Notes under the pieces: model-generated
What the model was told of the DNA's origin: nothing
Database searches by the model: none
Seen by the model: only the letters and a program-made list of their open reading frames with translations
Translations under genes and position numbers: made by a program
In this document: positions 16,330 to 23,679 of the stretch, piece by piece
Layout of the letters: each line of letters opens with the position of its first letter
How positions within the stretch are numbered: position 1 is the first letter of the stretch
Assembly: GCA_017963165.1 (NCBI GenBank)
Contig: JAGCTZ010000055.1
Span: forward strand, 1-48,870
From: Treponema sp.
Lineage (GTDB): Bacteria; Spirochaetota; Spirochaetia; Treponematales; Treponemataceae
DNA length: 48,870 nucleotides
Direction: 5' to 3'

Positions 16330-16362
16330 CATTTTTGTGACATTTTTGTCACATTTTTAGCT
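16330..16362. promoter_or_regulatory. Probable BceR-like binding site: three 11-bp direct repeats
   Basis: Three tandem units CATTTTTGTGA, CATTTTTGTCA and CATTTTTAGCT start at 16330, 16341 and 16352, exactly 11 bp apart. The middle pair also forms the perfect inverted repeat TGTGAC-N6-GTCACA (16336-16353). OmpR-family regulators commonly bind repeats spaced about one helical turn. The site lies 115 bp upstream of the bceA-like start codon, between it and the M20 peptidase gene. Confidence 0.55.
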
Positions 16363-16393
16363 GAGATGTTATATGTTGTAAGGGTCTGCTGAT

Positions 16394-17773
16394 TTAGATT
16401 TTTGCAATCAGTCTGGAATAAAATTCAACAGTTTTCAAAAGTTCGTCAATGCGGATAACTTCGTTAATTCCGTGAATCATTGCGCGGTCTGCCTTTGACA
16501 TGAACATTGCACTAAAACGGTATACCTTGTCGGTAATGTGGCAGTAATGTCTTGAATCACTGCAGGCCATCATCAAATAAGGACTTACAAGAATTTCTGG
16601 CCATGTTTCGTGAATAGTTTCGGAAAGTGTTTCCCACTGGCTGCATTTTGTATCAGACACTTTTGAAGGGTTTCCGTAGCTTACGACATTTACCTGAATA
16701 TCTGCATTTTTACCGGCAGTTTTCTGGGCAATTTTTTTGACTTTGTTAACTGTTTTTTCAACTGTATCTTTTCCCAAAAGCCGGAAATTCATTCCAACAG
16801 TTGCTTTAGAAGGAAGTACATTGTAGCTTGAACTTCCGCTGAATTTTGTAACTGCACAGGTTGTATGTAAAAGTGCAAAAAGCTCTCCGCCCATAAGCTT
16901 TGAAATAAGATTTACAATTGGTTTTGTAAGCCAAAGGTTTGAAAAAATAAATTTCATTGGAGCAATGCTGTTATTCTTTCCCATTGTTTTGAGCAGCTGG
17001 CAGACTGTAGGTGTAAACTCTGCGCGGGCCTGATGATTTTCTATCTGTTCAACAATTTGTGATGCAATTCCAACGGAAGAATGTTTTGGTGGGGCAGAGG
17101 CATGTCCCGGCTTTCCACTCACAACAACATCTAAATATGTCGAACCTTTTTCTTCTGTTCCAACCATGGCGCAAAGTTTTTTTACACCAGGAAAAACGTT
17201 ATCTACAATTGCACCGCCTTCATCTAAAACAAAATCAACAGTAATTTTATTTTCGTCAAACCAGGAAACTATGTCTGCACAGGTCTGACCATTTATTTCT
17301 TCTTCGCCGCTAAAGCAAAGATATAAATCCTGGACGGGCTGCCATCCTTTACAAAGACAAAGTTCAACTGCTTCCATACAGGCGCACAAAGTTCCTTTTG
17401 TGTCCATAGTGCCACGCCCGCGGATTTTTCCGTCCACAATGTCACCTGCAAAAGGAGCAAACTCCCAGTTTTGTTCTTCAACCGGAACAACATCATAATG
17501 AGCCATAAGAACTACAGCGTGGTCGGCCTTGTAAGCAGGATTATCTTTTTGTCCGCTTAGCTTATGAACAAGACCTGTTTTTCCAATCTTATAAAAGCTA
17601 CATTCAGAATATATTTTTGGAAAAGCCTGTTTCAAAAGTTCAGCGAATTTTTCAAACTCGGTACGATCGACTTTTGCTTCATCAAGGTCCGAAACTGTTT
17701 TGCATTTAATCATATTGCACATATCTGTGCAGATTTTATCTTTTTCGCTTTGGGTAAACGGTGAAAAATCCAT
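16394..17773 (-). CDS. M20 family metallopeptidase
   Basis: A 459-residue cytoplasmic di-zinc hydrolase of the ArgE/DapE/carboxypeptidase S superfamily. Metal ligands are visible in LMAHYDVVPV (His and catalytic Asp), GRGTMDTKG (bridging Asp), FSGEEEINGQ (general base Glu and metal Glu) and the C-terminal ACSDSRHY region. A lid/dimerisation domain lies in the middle. Its ATG overlaps the stop of the upstream membrane gene by one base (TAATG), so it is coupled to the two transporter-like genes. It probably trims a peptide or N-acyl amino acid imported by them. The substrate is unknown. Confidence 0.88.
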   Translation of the reverse strand: MDFSPFTQSEKDKICTDMCNMIKCKTVSDLDEAKVDRTEFEKFAELLKQAFPKIYSECSFYKIGKTGLVHKLSGQKDNPAYKADHAVVLMAHYDVVPVEEQNWEFAPFAGDIVDGKIRGRGTMDTKGTLCACMEAVELCLCKGWQPVQDLYLCFSGEEEINGQTCADIVSWFDENKITVDFVLDEGGAIVDNVFPGVKKLCAMVGTEEKGSTYLDVVVSGKPGHASAPPKHSSVGIASQIVEQIENHQARAEFTPTVCQLLKTMGKNNSIAPMKFIFSNLWLTKPIVNLISKLMGGELFALLHTTCAVTKFSGSSSYNVLPSKATVGMNFRLLGKDTVEKTVNKVKKIAQKTAGKNADIQVNVVSYGNPSKVSDTKCSQWETLSETIHETWPEILVSPYLMMACSDSRHYCHITDKVYRFSAMFMSKADRAMIHGINEVIRIDELLKTVEFYSRLIAKI

Positions 17774-18444
17774 TATTTAAGCCATCCTTTTTTGTACATA
17801 ATTCTTGCTGCACCAAGTGAAATAAGGATTCCAACAGGAACAAGAACACCAACAGAGCTTGCAAGACTTGGCACGCAGATAAAAAGAACAATCATAAAAA
17901 GAACTGGCGCAATAGAAACCTTCCAGTTTTTGCTTATGTAAACAAGTCCAAGCGCACCAAAAAGCGAAGAAAGAATATTGTCAAAAGCTGGCTTTAATTT
18001 TTCGCTTGCAAGTAACGGCTGAAGCGGAACAAAACAGAAAACTCCTATAGCAATTACAATTGTAGTTACAATAGAAGCTGTTGCAATTGCGATTGTAGAA
18101 ACAATTTCGCCTTCTTCTGTATTAGGTTTAATTCCTGCACTTTCCATTGCATTCAGGGCTGCAGGAACTTTTAAAGCAGTTACGTTTCCTGTAACAAAAC
18201 TCAAATAAGTTCCCGAAGTTCCAAGCATTGGTGTAAAAGTGATTATTTCAATAACTCCAACTGTCCAGTAAATTGGGGCAACTCCAAGAAGGCCTTTTAA
18301 AACTGCAGTAATGCTTGGCCATGCGTTATAATAAACACAAATCGAAACTGGTACAAAAAGAATAAGGCACAATGCTGTCCAAATCCAGAGCTGACCTTTT
18401 GCATGCGAATCGGCTGTATATTCTTCGAATGTCATATTTGTCAT
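17773..18444 (-). CDS. Polytopic membrane protein, partner of the DUF5058-like protein
   Basis: A 223-residue integral membrane protein with about six spans: near 18-38, 45-70, 108-140, 160-175, 180-195 and 198-213. I recognise no named family motif. It is 11 bp downstream of the DUF5058-like gene, has AGGAGGTAC before its ATG, and overlaps the M20 peptidase start. The three genes form a tight cassette, so this is probably one subunit of a two-component importer for peptides or amino-acid derivatives. That role is inferred from context only. Confidence 0.7.
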   Translation of the reverse strand: MTNMTFEEYTADSHAKGQLWIWTALCLILFVPVSICVYYNAWPSITAVLKGLLGVAPIYWTVGVIEIITFTPMLGTSGTYLSFVTGNVTALKVPAALNAMESAGIKPNTEEGEIVSTIAIATASIVTTIVIAIGVFCFVPLQPLLASEKLKPAFDNILSSLFGALGLVYISKNWKVSIAPVLFMIVLFICVPSLASSVGVLVPVGILISLGAARIMYKKGWLK

Positions 18445-18455
18445 TTTGTACCTCC

Positions 18456-19187
18456 TTAAATTCCAAAAAGTGGTGCAAGGAAAACCGCAGCCACCATAGA
18501 AAGAATCATAGAAAAAGGCATTGCAAAATTTTCAAGCCAGGTGATTTTTGCCTTTTTAATCAACAGTCCGCAGATTGCCATTATGAGTGCGGAAATAAAT
18601 AAAACTATAACAGGCAGCAGACCTTTTAAACCTTCGCGAAGATGACTGAAAACCATTCCGCTGAAAGCCGAAATCATTCCCATAAAAAGGGAGGTCATAA
18701 AAATGTTTCCCCAGGAAGAATCTTTTGTCTGAATCTTTATAATTCCCTTCTGGATTTTTTTGATTAAGATTGGTGTAAGCAGAATACTTGGAAGAATTCC
18801 CAGAGTCATTACCCATGCGATTGCAGTGTAAGTTTTAGGGTCTGTAATCATTTCTGAAAGGGAAATATTTAGAGCCTTTGCTGTAGAAGTTGCAGCCGGA
18901 AGCTCATAAGTTATAGCCCCAATTACACTAAGACGAATCCAGGGAAGCGGCAATCCCAAAAATTGAGAAAGCGTTACAACACCAAGCAGAATTGAAAAAG
19001 CAGGAGCAATAGTAAAAATTGCAGTAGACGAAATTGTTTTCCAGACTAAAGATTTTTCAAGTCCAATAACTTTGGCGCGTTTTGCCGCTCTGATTAAAAA
19101 ATAAAAAGATTGTGCAAGTATAAAGAGAATTATAATTGCAGCCACGACATACAAAAAAATGCTGTTTGTGTTAAATTGTTTTTCCAT
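18456..19187 (-). CDS. DUF5058-like integral membrane protein
   Basis: A 243-residue membrane protein with about six spans. The segment LSQFLGLPLPWIRLSVIGAI followed by TYELPAA, together with KVIGLEKSLVWKTISSTAIF near the start, is what I associate with the DUF5058 family. The function is not established in the literature I know. It heads a three-gene unit with another membrane protein and an M20 peptidase, which suggests transport of a peptide-like substrate. There is no Shine-Dalgarno; the -10 box ends 6 nt before the ATG and is embedded in a 28-bp perfect palindrome that also covers the start codon. Confidence 0.72.
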   Translation of the reverse strand: MEKQFNTNSIFLYVVAAIIILFILAQSFYFLIRAAKRAKVIGLEKSLVWKTISSTAIFTIAPAFSILLGVVTLSQFLGLPLPWIRLSVIGAITYELPAATSTAKALNISLSEMITDPKTYTAIAWVMTLGILPSILLTPILIKKIQKGIIKIQTKDSSWGNIFMTSLFMGMISAFSGMVFSHLREGLKGLLPVIVLFISALIMAICGLLIKKAKITWLENFAMPFSMILSMVAAVFLAPLFGI

Positions 19188-19211
19188 AATTGTATTATAC
19201 TACAATTATGG
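19184..19211. promoter_or_regulatory. 28-bp perfect inverted repeat over the DUF5058 operon promoter and start codon
   Basis: CCATAATTGTA-N6-TACAATTATGG, arms of 11 bp with no mismatch. On the minus strand the -10 TATAAT (19194-19199) overlaps the centre, six bases follow, and the ATG at 19187 lies in the left arm. A bound repressor would block initiation, and the transcript would be leaderless. It is a strong operator candidate for the three-gene cassette. Confidence 0.65.
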
Positions 19212-19218
19212 AAAATTG

Positions 19219-19905
19219 TTAGTTTTTCTGAGGCTTTATATTTATTGTTTGACCATATTCAAGAACCATGCGGCCTTTAGGAGTAAAGTTATCTGATTTT
19301 TTGCTGTCGCCCTGGTCATACTCATGAATCGGGATATTACAACAGGCGCCGACAAGCTCTGCGACCTCGGTGGCTTCTACCGCATCCATGTTGAAGATTC
19401 CATCAATTGGATACATTGCATAATCTATATGGCGGGAACTAAGCTCTTTCATCTGATCTATTTTTGATGTGTCGCCTGCATGATAAATTGTAATGCCGTC
19501 AACAGTAACAAGATAACCAACGCAATATCTTACATCATGATTTGGATTTCCGCCTGCTGCAACTGCTTCAACTTTGAATGGACCTAAATCAAAAGTTTCA
19601 TAAACGCCTTTTTTGAGAGCCTTTTTATTATCAATTGTCTGGCCACCTTCTTTAAGACTAAGGGCAGCGACAGGTTTATGATCTTCGTGAGAATGTGTTA
19701 CCAGAATATAATCGGCAGGTTGATTTTTGTAGTCCCACTTATAATATGCCGGATCAATATAAAGAACAGAGCCGTCACTTGCAACAATTTTAACACTGGC
19801 ATGACCAATATAGGTGAGTGTAGTTTTGTTTTTTCCGCAGGAAAGTATACACATGGTTGAACCAAGCAGCAGAACCAAAAAAAGGATTTTTTTTAAGTTT
19901 TTCAT
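19219..19905 (-). CDS. Lipoprotein metallo-beta-lactamase-fold hydrolase, UlaG-like
   Basis: A 228-residue protein from the ATG at 19905, chosen for its AGGAG and signal sequence. The signal MKNLKKILFLVLLLGSTMCI ends in the lipobox ILSC, predicting a lipid-anchored extracytoplasmic enzyme. The mature part has YIGHASVKI, the metal motif THSHEDH (HxHxDH), and downstream His/Asp ligands in YHAGDTSKID. The fold is that of L-ascorbate-6-phosphate lactonase UlaG and related metal-dependent hydrolases, but those are cytoplasmic, so the substrate here is unknown. Confidence 0.84.
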   Translation of the reverse strand: MKNLKKILFLVLLLGSTMCILSCGKNKTTLTYIGHASVKIVASDGSVLYIDPAYYKWDYKNQPADYILVTHSHEDHKPVAALSLKEGGQTIDNKKALKKGVYETFDLGPFKVEAVAAGGNPNHDVRYCVGYLVTVDGITIYHAGDTSKIDQMKELSSRHIDYAMYPIDGIFNMDAVEATEVAELVGACCNIPIHEYDQGDSKKSDNFTPKGRMVLEYGQTINIKPQKN

Positions 19906-19933
19906 AATTTTTCTCCTGTGCAAAATTGATATT

Positions 19934-20623
19934 TTATCCTATGAAAAATCCACAGTCTTTTGTTGTGTAAGATTTTATTTTATTTCCAAACATATCGGCA
20001 TATTCAAAAGGAACTTCCCCGGCGCGCACACTTTGCCATGCTGATTTTACTTTTTGAGCGTAGTCGCCTGATAAAGAAAACTCGTCGTGCGAAGCATATA
20101 TAAAATCATAATCAGATTTAAGTGCAATCAGTTTATCAAGAGAAGCTTCGTATTTTTCTGGCTCGCGCTGGGGACCAAACATAAAGATGTATCCTTTTTG
20201 AACAGAATCACCGGAATAAAGCACGCGTCTGGACACATCAAGAATTGCAACACTTCCTTTTGTGTGACCAGGAATATGAATTATTTTAAGAGGACGATTG
20301 CCGGGGTCAATTATGTCTCCGTCATCAATTGGTGCTAGTGCTGTGTCCGGAAATTTTGAAGCAATTCCACAGTCTTCAAAATCAAGGCGATGCATGTATA
20401 TTTGAGAAAAGCTGCCGGTGCCAGAAACATGATCTACATCTCCGTGAGTGTTCAAAAGCATCAGAGGTTTGTCTGTAATTTTTTTTGCCAAGGCCATTGC
20501 ATCAAGACAGTTCATTCCGCTGTCAATCATAACTGCTTTGTCATTGCCTTCCAGAAGAAAGAATCGGACAAAGCCATCTTCGAATCTCCAGGTGTTTTTG
20601 TCAATTTGAATTGCTTCTGCCAT
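19934..20623 (-). CDS. Metallo-beta-lactamase-fold hydrolase with variant metal motif
   Basis: A 229-residue cytoplasmic protein of glyoxalase II/MBL type. LLNTHGDVDHVSG is the metal site, but the usual HxHxDH reads HGDVDH, with Asp in place of the second His. HIPGHTKGSVAI and YSGDSVQKG provide the third His and the bridging Asp, and YASHDEFSL the last His. A HxDxDH pattern may change metal preference or activity. AAGGAA precedes the ATG. The substrate is unknown; likely classes are thioesters, lactones or phosphodiesters. It lies 28 bp upstream of the lipoprotein hydrolase on the same strand. Confidence 0.85.
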   Translation of the reverse strand: MAEAIQIDKNTWRFEDGFVRFFLLEGNDKAVMIDSGMNCLDAMALAKKITDKPLMLLNTHGDVDHVSGTGSFSQIYMHRLDFEDCGIASKFPDTALAPIDDGDIIDPGNRPLKIIHIPGHTKGSVAILDVSRRVLYSGDSVQKGYIFMFGPQREPEKYEASLDKLIALKSDYDFIYASHDEFSLSGDYAQKVKSAWQSVRAGEVPFEYADMFGNKIKSYTTKDCGFFIG

Positions 20624-20651
20624 TTTGTGTTTTTCCTTTTGTAATATTCTT

Positions 20652-21197
20652 TTATAAAATAAATCCTTTGCAGTTCCATTTTAGAACTGTGTGATAACCA
20701 ATTTTACTATACCATTTTTCAAGGTAGGTGTAATGGATCCAGGAAAGGTCAAAGCCTTCGTTACTAAGAATTGTGGTTGCCTGCCTGACCATTTCAAGCC
20801 CAATGCCCCGGCAACGAAATTCTGGAATTGTTCCGACACAACCGGGGCCGCCGATTTTAAGTCCTTCAAAATTTCCCCAGTCACTTAAAATACAAAATGC
20901 CGCAATGGTGTCTCCGTCAAAGGCGCAGAAGACTTTTGTTTTATCTGAAAAAAATTGCACCCAGTCGTCGTCAACAAGTGCAACTGCATTATGAAGTTTT
21001 TCAAGGCTGCCATTATATAAGCCGAAAGAAATGTTTTTGGGGGTGGTTGTTGGTAAGGCAGCAGGGGTCTCTTTTTGTAAGTCCATGACCATTTCGGTGA
21101 AAACATAATCTTCCGGCATGCCGCGGATGTCCGGGGCATTAAAAAAATCGGGATGCATCAGATTAAATAATTTGTGAAAGTTTTCATTCATAAACAA
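20652..21197 (-). CDS. GNAT family N-acetyltransferase
   Basis: A 181-residue acyltransferase. The acetyl-CoA site is GTIPEFRCRGIGLEMVRQAT, followed by FDLSWIHYTYLEKWYSKIGY. The N-terminal 85 residues (FNAPDIRGMPEDYVF) may be a substrate domain or a partner GNAT fold. The substrate is unknown. An extended -10 TGTTATAAT lies 10 nt before the ATG with no Shine-Dalgarno, so the leader is probably only a few bases. The 63-bp hairpin array lies immediately upstream of its promoter. Confidence 0.85.
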   Translation of the reverse strand: MFMNENFHKLFNLMHPDFFNAPDIRGMPEDYVFTEMVMDLQKETPAALPTTTPKNISFGLYNGSLEKLHNAVALVDDDWVQFFSDKTKVFCAFDGDTIAAFCILSDWGNFEGLKIGGPGCVGTIPEFRCRGIGLEMVRQATTILSNEGFDLSWIHYTYLEKWYSKIGYHTVLKWNCKGFIL

Positions 21198-21267
21198 AAA
21201 TATTATAACATTGTTTTTGGTTTTTTATGAAAATATTGTTTGGAAAAATTGCTTGGGGGAGGTGATG

Positions 21268-21708
21268 CCCGTGGTGTGAGATTTTTCCAAATCTCACGGG
21301 TACACTAAAATCTGTTGAGAGTGGTTGATACCCGTGGATTAAGATTTTCTCAAATTTCACGGGTCGTCAAAAATCTGCAAGCCTTGTCCGGTACCCGTGG
21401 TACATGATTTCTTTGTATTTCACGGGTACATAAAAATCTACTGGGGGTAACTGTTACCCGTGGTTTACGACTTTTTCAATTTCCACGGGAACATAAAAAA
21501 CTGTCGAGCGTGATCGCTGCCCGTGGTTTATATTATTTTCAACTTTCACGGGTAAACAAAGATTTGCTGTAAACGCTTGTTACCCGTGGGGTGAGATTTT
21601 TCCAAATCTCACGGGTGTATGGAAATTTGCAAGGACTATTTGCTACCCGTGAAAAAGCTATTTTCCAAATCACACAGGCAACTCAAAAAAGCTGCAATTT
21701 ATTTTTTC
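21268..21708. repeat. Seven-unit 63-bp-period hairpin array
   Basis: Units start at 21268, 21331, 21394, 21457, 21520, 21583 and 21646, every step exactly 63 bp. Each of the first six has CCCGTGG, 20 variable bases, CACGGG and a 30-bp partly conserved spacer containing A-rich then TCTG-like bases. The seventh is degenerate (CCCGTGA-N20-CACAGG), and 21240-21267 resembles a spacer without its hairpin. In units 1 and 6 an inner arm AGATTT/AAATCT adds to the stem. It lies between the lipoprotein remnant and the acetyltransferase promoter. No cas genes are near. Confidence 0.9.
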
Positions 21709-22297
21709 GCAAAATAATAAATATGATTGCCATATTTGTCTTTTATGATATATCGTGTGCCAGCTCTATTTCTTTTTGTAATTCCATAGGAGTCATTTGC
21801 TAAATCAATTGCATGTTTTATACTAATATCATCAACACTTTTATTTGTAAAAGAATACTCTGAAATGAGTGTTGTGCCATTCCAGGTCAAAGAAACACCA
21901 TGCGCTTTCGCAAAATTGTCATATTTTGTTTTATTCTGCGAATCCATCTTTTCTTCAAATCTGCTGTTGTATGATGTTGTAATTATAAAATCTTTTACTA
22001 TTGTCAATTCATAAACATAAACACTTTTATATGACAAAAAACTATACTGTAAAGTATCATTTCCGATTTTATATGTTGTTTCTATAGGTGTATGAGTTGT
22101 GCCTTCGTATGTTTCTTTGAATATCCAGTCACCTTCAGAAAGTTCTATATTTGTTGTAATGATTGAAACATCACTTTCATCAAATAGCGGAGTTTGAGTC
22201 ACACGTGTATCAAGTTCCGAGAATGTTTCACCAGTTACTCCAGAACAGCCCGCTAGGACGATTTTTTTAAATAGAAAACTTTCTTTACAACCTTCAT
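21699..22297 (-). pseudogene. Lipoprotein gene split by a -1 shift at an A7 tract
   Basis: Reading from the ATG at 22297 (AGGA in front) gives 14 codons, MKVVKKVFYLKKSS, then a stop. The A7 run (22262-22268 on the plus strand) stands in phase as A AAA AAA. A -1 shift there continues as IVLAGCSGVTGETFSELDTR and on through 167 further residues to the stop at 21699. LAGC is a lipobox, so the intact product would be a roughly 200-residue lipoprotein, although the signal core is interrupted by KK. The mature part (GDWIFKETYEGTTHTPIETT) is of no family I recognise. It is either a broken gene, a phase-variable gene, or one expressed by ribosomal or transcriptional slippage. The end of the hairpin array overlaps its last codons. 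Confidence 0.65.
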
Positions 22298-22318
22298 TTT
22301 ATCCTTTACTCTTAATGT

Positions 22319-22834
22319 ATGAAAAAGATTTCTAAATTGCTTTTTGGATTTTTGATTGTCTTTATGTTTCTGGCGCAGGCGATGGTAGCTCAGGCTAACG
22401 GGCTTTCGGCAGATGAATATGCGCTTACGTTTTTTAAAAAGCTTAATGATACTCAGACAAAACTTACATATATGAACAAGGCGGGTTCGCTCGAAAAAAT
22501 TGGAACTGAAACGGTAAAAGGTAATATTTCTGGGACCCTTTTTTATGATGTAAAAATCAAAGGTGTAGGGGCCGAGGTTGTGCTGCGCTATACAAATTAT
22601 TGCGACGAAGCCGGCTGGATTTTTGATGGCGAAATTATTACTCATTCAAATATGGCGCAAAACGGAACTTTTGAAGGAACTATAAAAGTAAAAGGTAATT
22701 TCCCTGGTGAAGTTTGTTACGACAAAGTCCTTCTGAAAAAAGGTGCGCCAGGAAGCGGAAAATATCTTGTAAAAGTTTCCAGCTCCCCGGCTGCCGAAGT
22801 TGATTACAATGTTTATCATAAATCAAAAGAATAG
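22319..22834 (+). CDS. Secreted protein of unknown function
   Basis: A 171-residue protein with a good Sec signal peptide (MKKISKLLFGFLIVFMFLAQ, cleavage likely after AQA near residue 26). The mature part is a small beta-rich domain with two cysteines (NYCDEAG and GEVCYDK) that could form a disulfide. No recognised family. The start has no Shine-Dalgarno; TTTACA at 22284-22289, 17 bp, TACTCT at 22307-22312 and then six bases fit the leaderless pattern, though the -10 is weak. It is divergent from the split lipoprotein gene, with only 21 bp between starts. Confidence 0.75.
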   Translation: MKKISKLLFGFLIVFMFLAQAMVAQANGLSADEYALTFFKKLNDTQTKLTYMNKAGSLEKIGTETVKGNISGTLFYDVKIKGVGAEVVLRYTNYCDEAGWIFDGEIITHSNMAQNGTFEGTIKVKGNFPGEVCYDKVLLKKGAPGSGKYLVKVSSSPAAEVDYNVYHKSKE

Positions 22835-22850
22835 CCGGTACCCAATCAAA

Positions 22851-23648
22851 TTAACCGATTGTGCAAAGCTTTCCGCGAAGAATATATCCTATTTTGACAT
22901 AACAGGCATTTGAAGCAACGTAATCTGCATCGGTGTAGAGCATCGGGAGATAGCCTTGTTTTGCCGTTTCTTTAGTAACCTGATATACAATGTTTTCAGC
23001 ATAATGCCTGCGGCGGAATTCTTTAAGGGTGTAAACAAGTCCAAGACTTCCCATATTGTTTGTAATCCTGCAATCACAGCTTGCAACAAATTTGCCGTCT
23101 GCGTTTTTCCAAAGGTACATGTGGCCTTCTTCAATAAGTGTCTGGGATGCTTTCCTGTAGGCGTCGCGATCCTGCATATCAAGCTTGAGTTCTGTGTGAA
23201 AATTTTCCTTAAAATCAGTGAGGGCTTCTAAATCGTCCGGAGTGCAAAGGTGAAGTTCTCCGTCAACTTTAACAAGCTTTTCTTCATCTATAAGCTTTGG
23301 ACAATCATAGGCAAACATGTTTTTAAGAATAGAAAGCTTTTTGCCCTCGCTGGCAGCACGCTTTATAAAATATTCTGCAAGCTCATATTTCATATTTATG
23401 CCGTGATTTCCGTCCAGAAATCCGTGCTCGTCAGAAAGCTTGTAGGCGTTTTCCATTTCTTGCGGCGTAGCATCATCAGCAGTCCAGATCCAAACAGGAA
23501 AAGGACTTTGTGAATAACATATAATCATTCGGCTGTGGTCACTCAAAAGCAGCTCGCAGTTTCTTGTCATAATGCGTGTGAGCACAAAAAAAGTGTATTT
23601 GTCGGCTTCCAGAATTTTGAAATCTCTTTCGTCTATAAAATTATCCAT
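22851..23648 (-). CDS. GNAT family N-acetyltransferase, two-lobed
   Basis: A 265-residue protein. The C-terminal half is a GNAT domain: HMYLWKNADGKFVASCDC, then GLVYTLKEFRRRHYAENIVY for the acetyl-CoA loop and YTDADYVASNACYVKIGY for the C-terminal motif. The N-terminal 125 residues form a separate domain rich in aromatic residues (FPVWIWTADDATPQEM), as in several uncharacterised Firmicutes and spirochaete GNAT proteins. The substrate is unknown. AAGGAG precedes the ATG. It is 31 bp downstream of another GNAT gene on the same strand. Confidence 0.8.
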   Translation of the reverse strand: MDNFIDERDFKILEADKYTFFVLTRIMTRNCELLLSDHSRMIICYSQSPFPVWIWTADDATPQEMENAYKLSDEHGFLDGNHGINMKYELAEYFIKRAASEGKKLSILKNMFAYDCPKLIDEEKLVKVDGELHLCTPDDLEALTDFKENFHTELKLDMQDRDAYRKASQTLIEEGHMYLWKNADGKFVASCDCRITNNMGSLGLVYTLKEFRRRHYAENIVYQVTKETAKQGYLPMLYTDADYVASNACYVKIGYILRGKLCTIG

Positions 23649-23679
23649 ATACCATTTCTCCTTTTATCTGCAAAAAAAT

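Noticed and set aside
21268..21645. Protein-coding 21-residue repeat on the minus strand
   Set aside because: A repeated PV-(K/R)-F-x-K-I-x-x-HG reading exists, but stop codons interrupt units 2, 3, 5 and 6, and the invariant codons show no synonymous change.
21268..21708. CRISPR array
   Set aside because: Period and palindromic repeats look superficially right (33-bp repeat, 30-bp spacer), but the repeats differ strongly between units, the spacers share sequence with each other, spacing is exactly constant and no cas gene is present.
22253..22645. 130-residue ORF on the minus strand opposite the secreted-protein gene
   Set aside because: It lies antisense to a gene with a good signal peptide and has no domain; only its last 14 codons, from the ATG at 22297, are likely translated.
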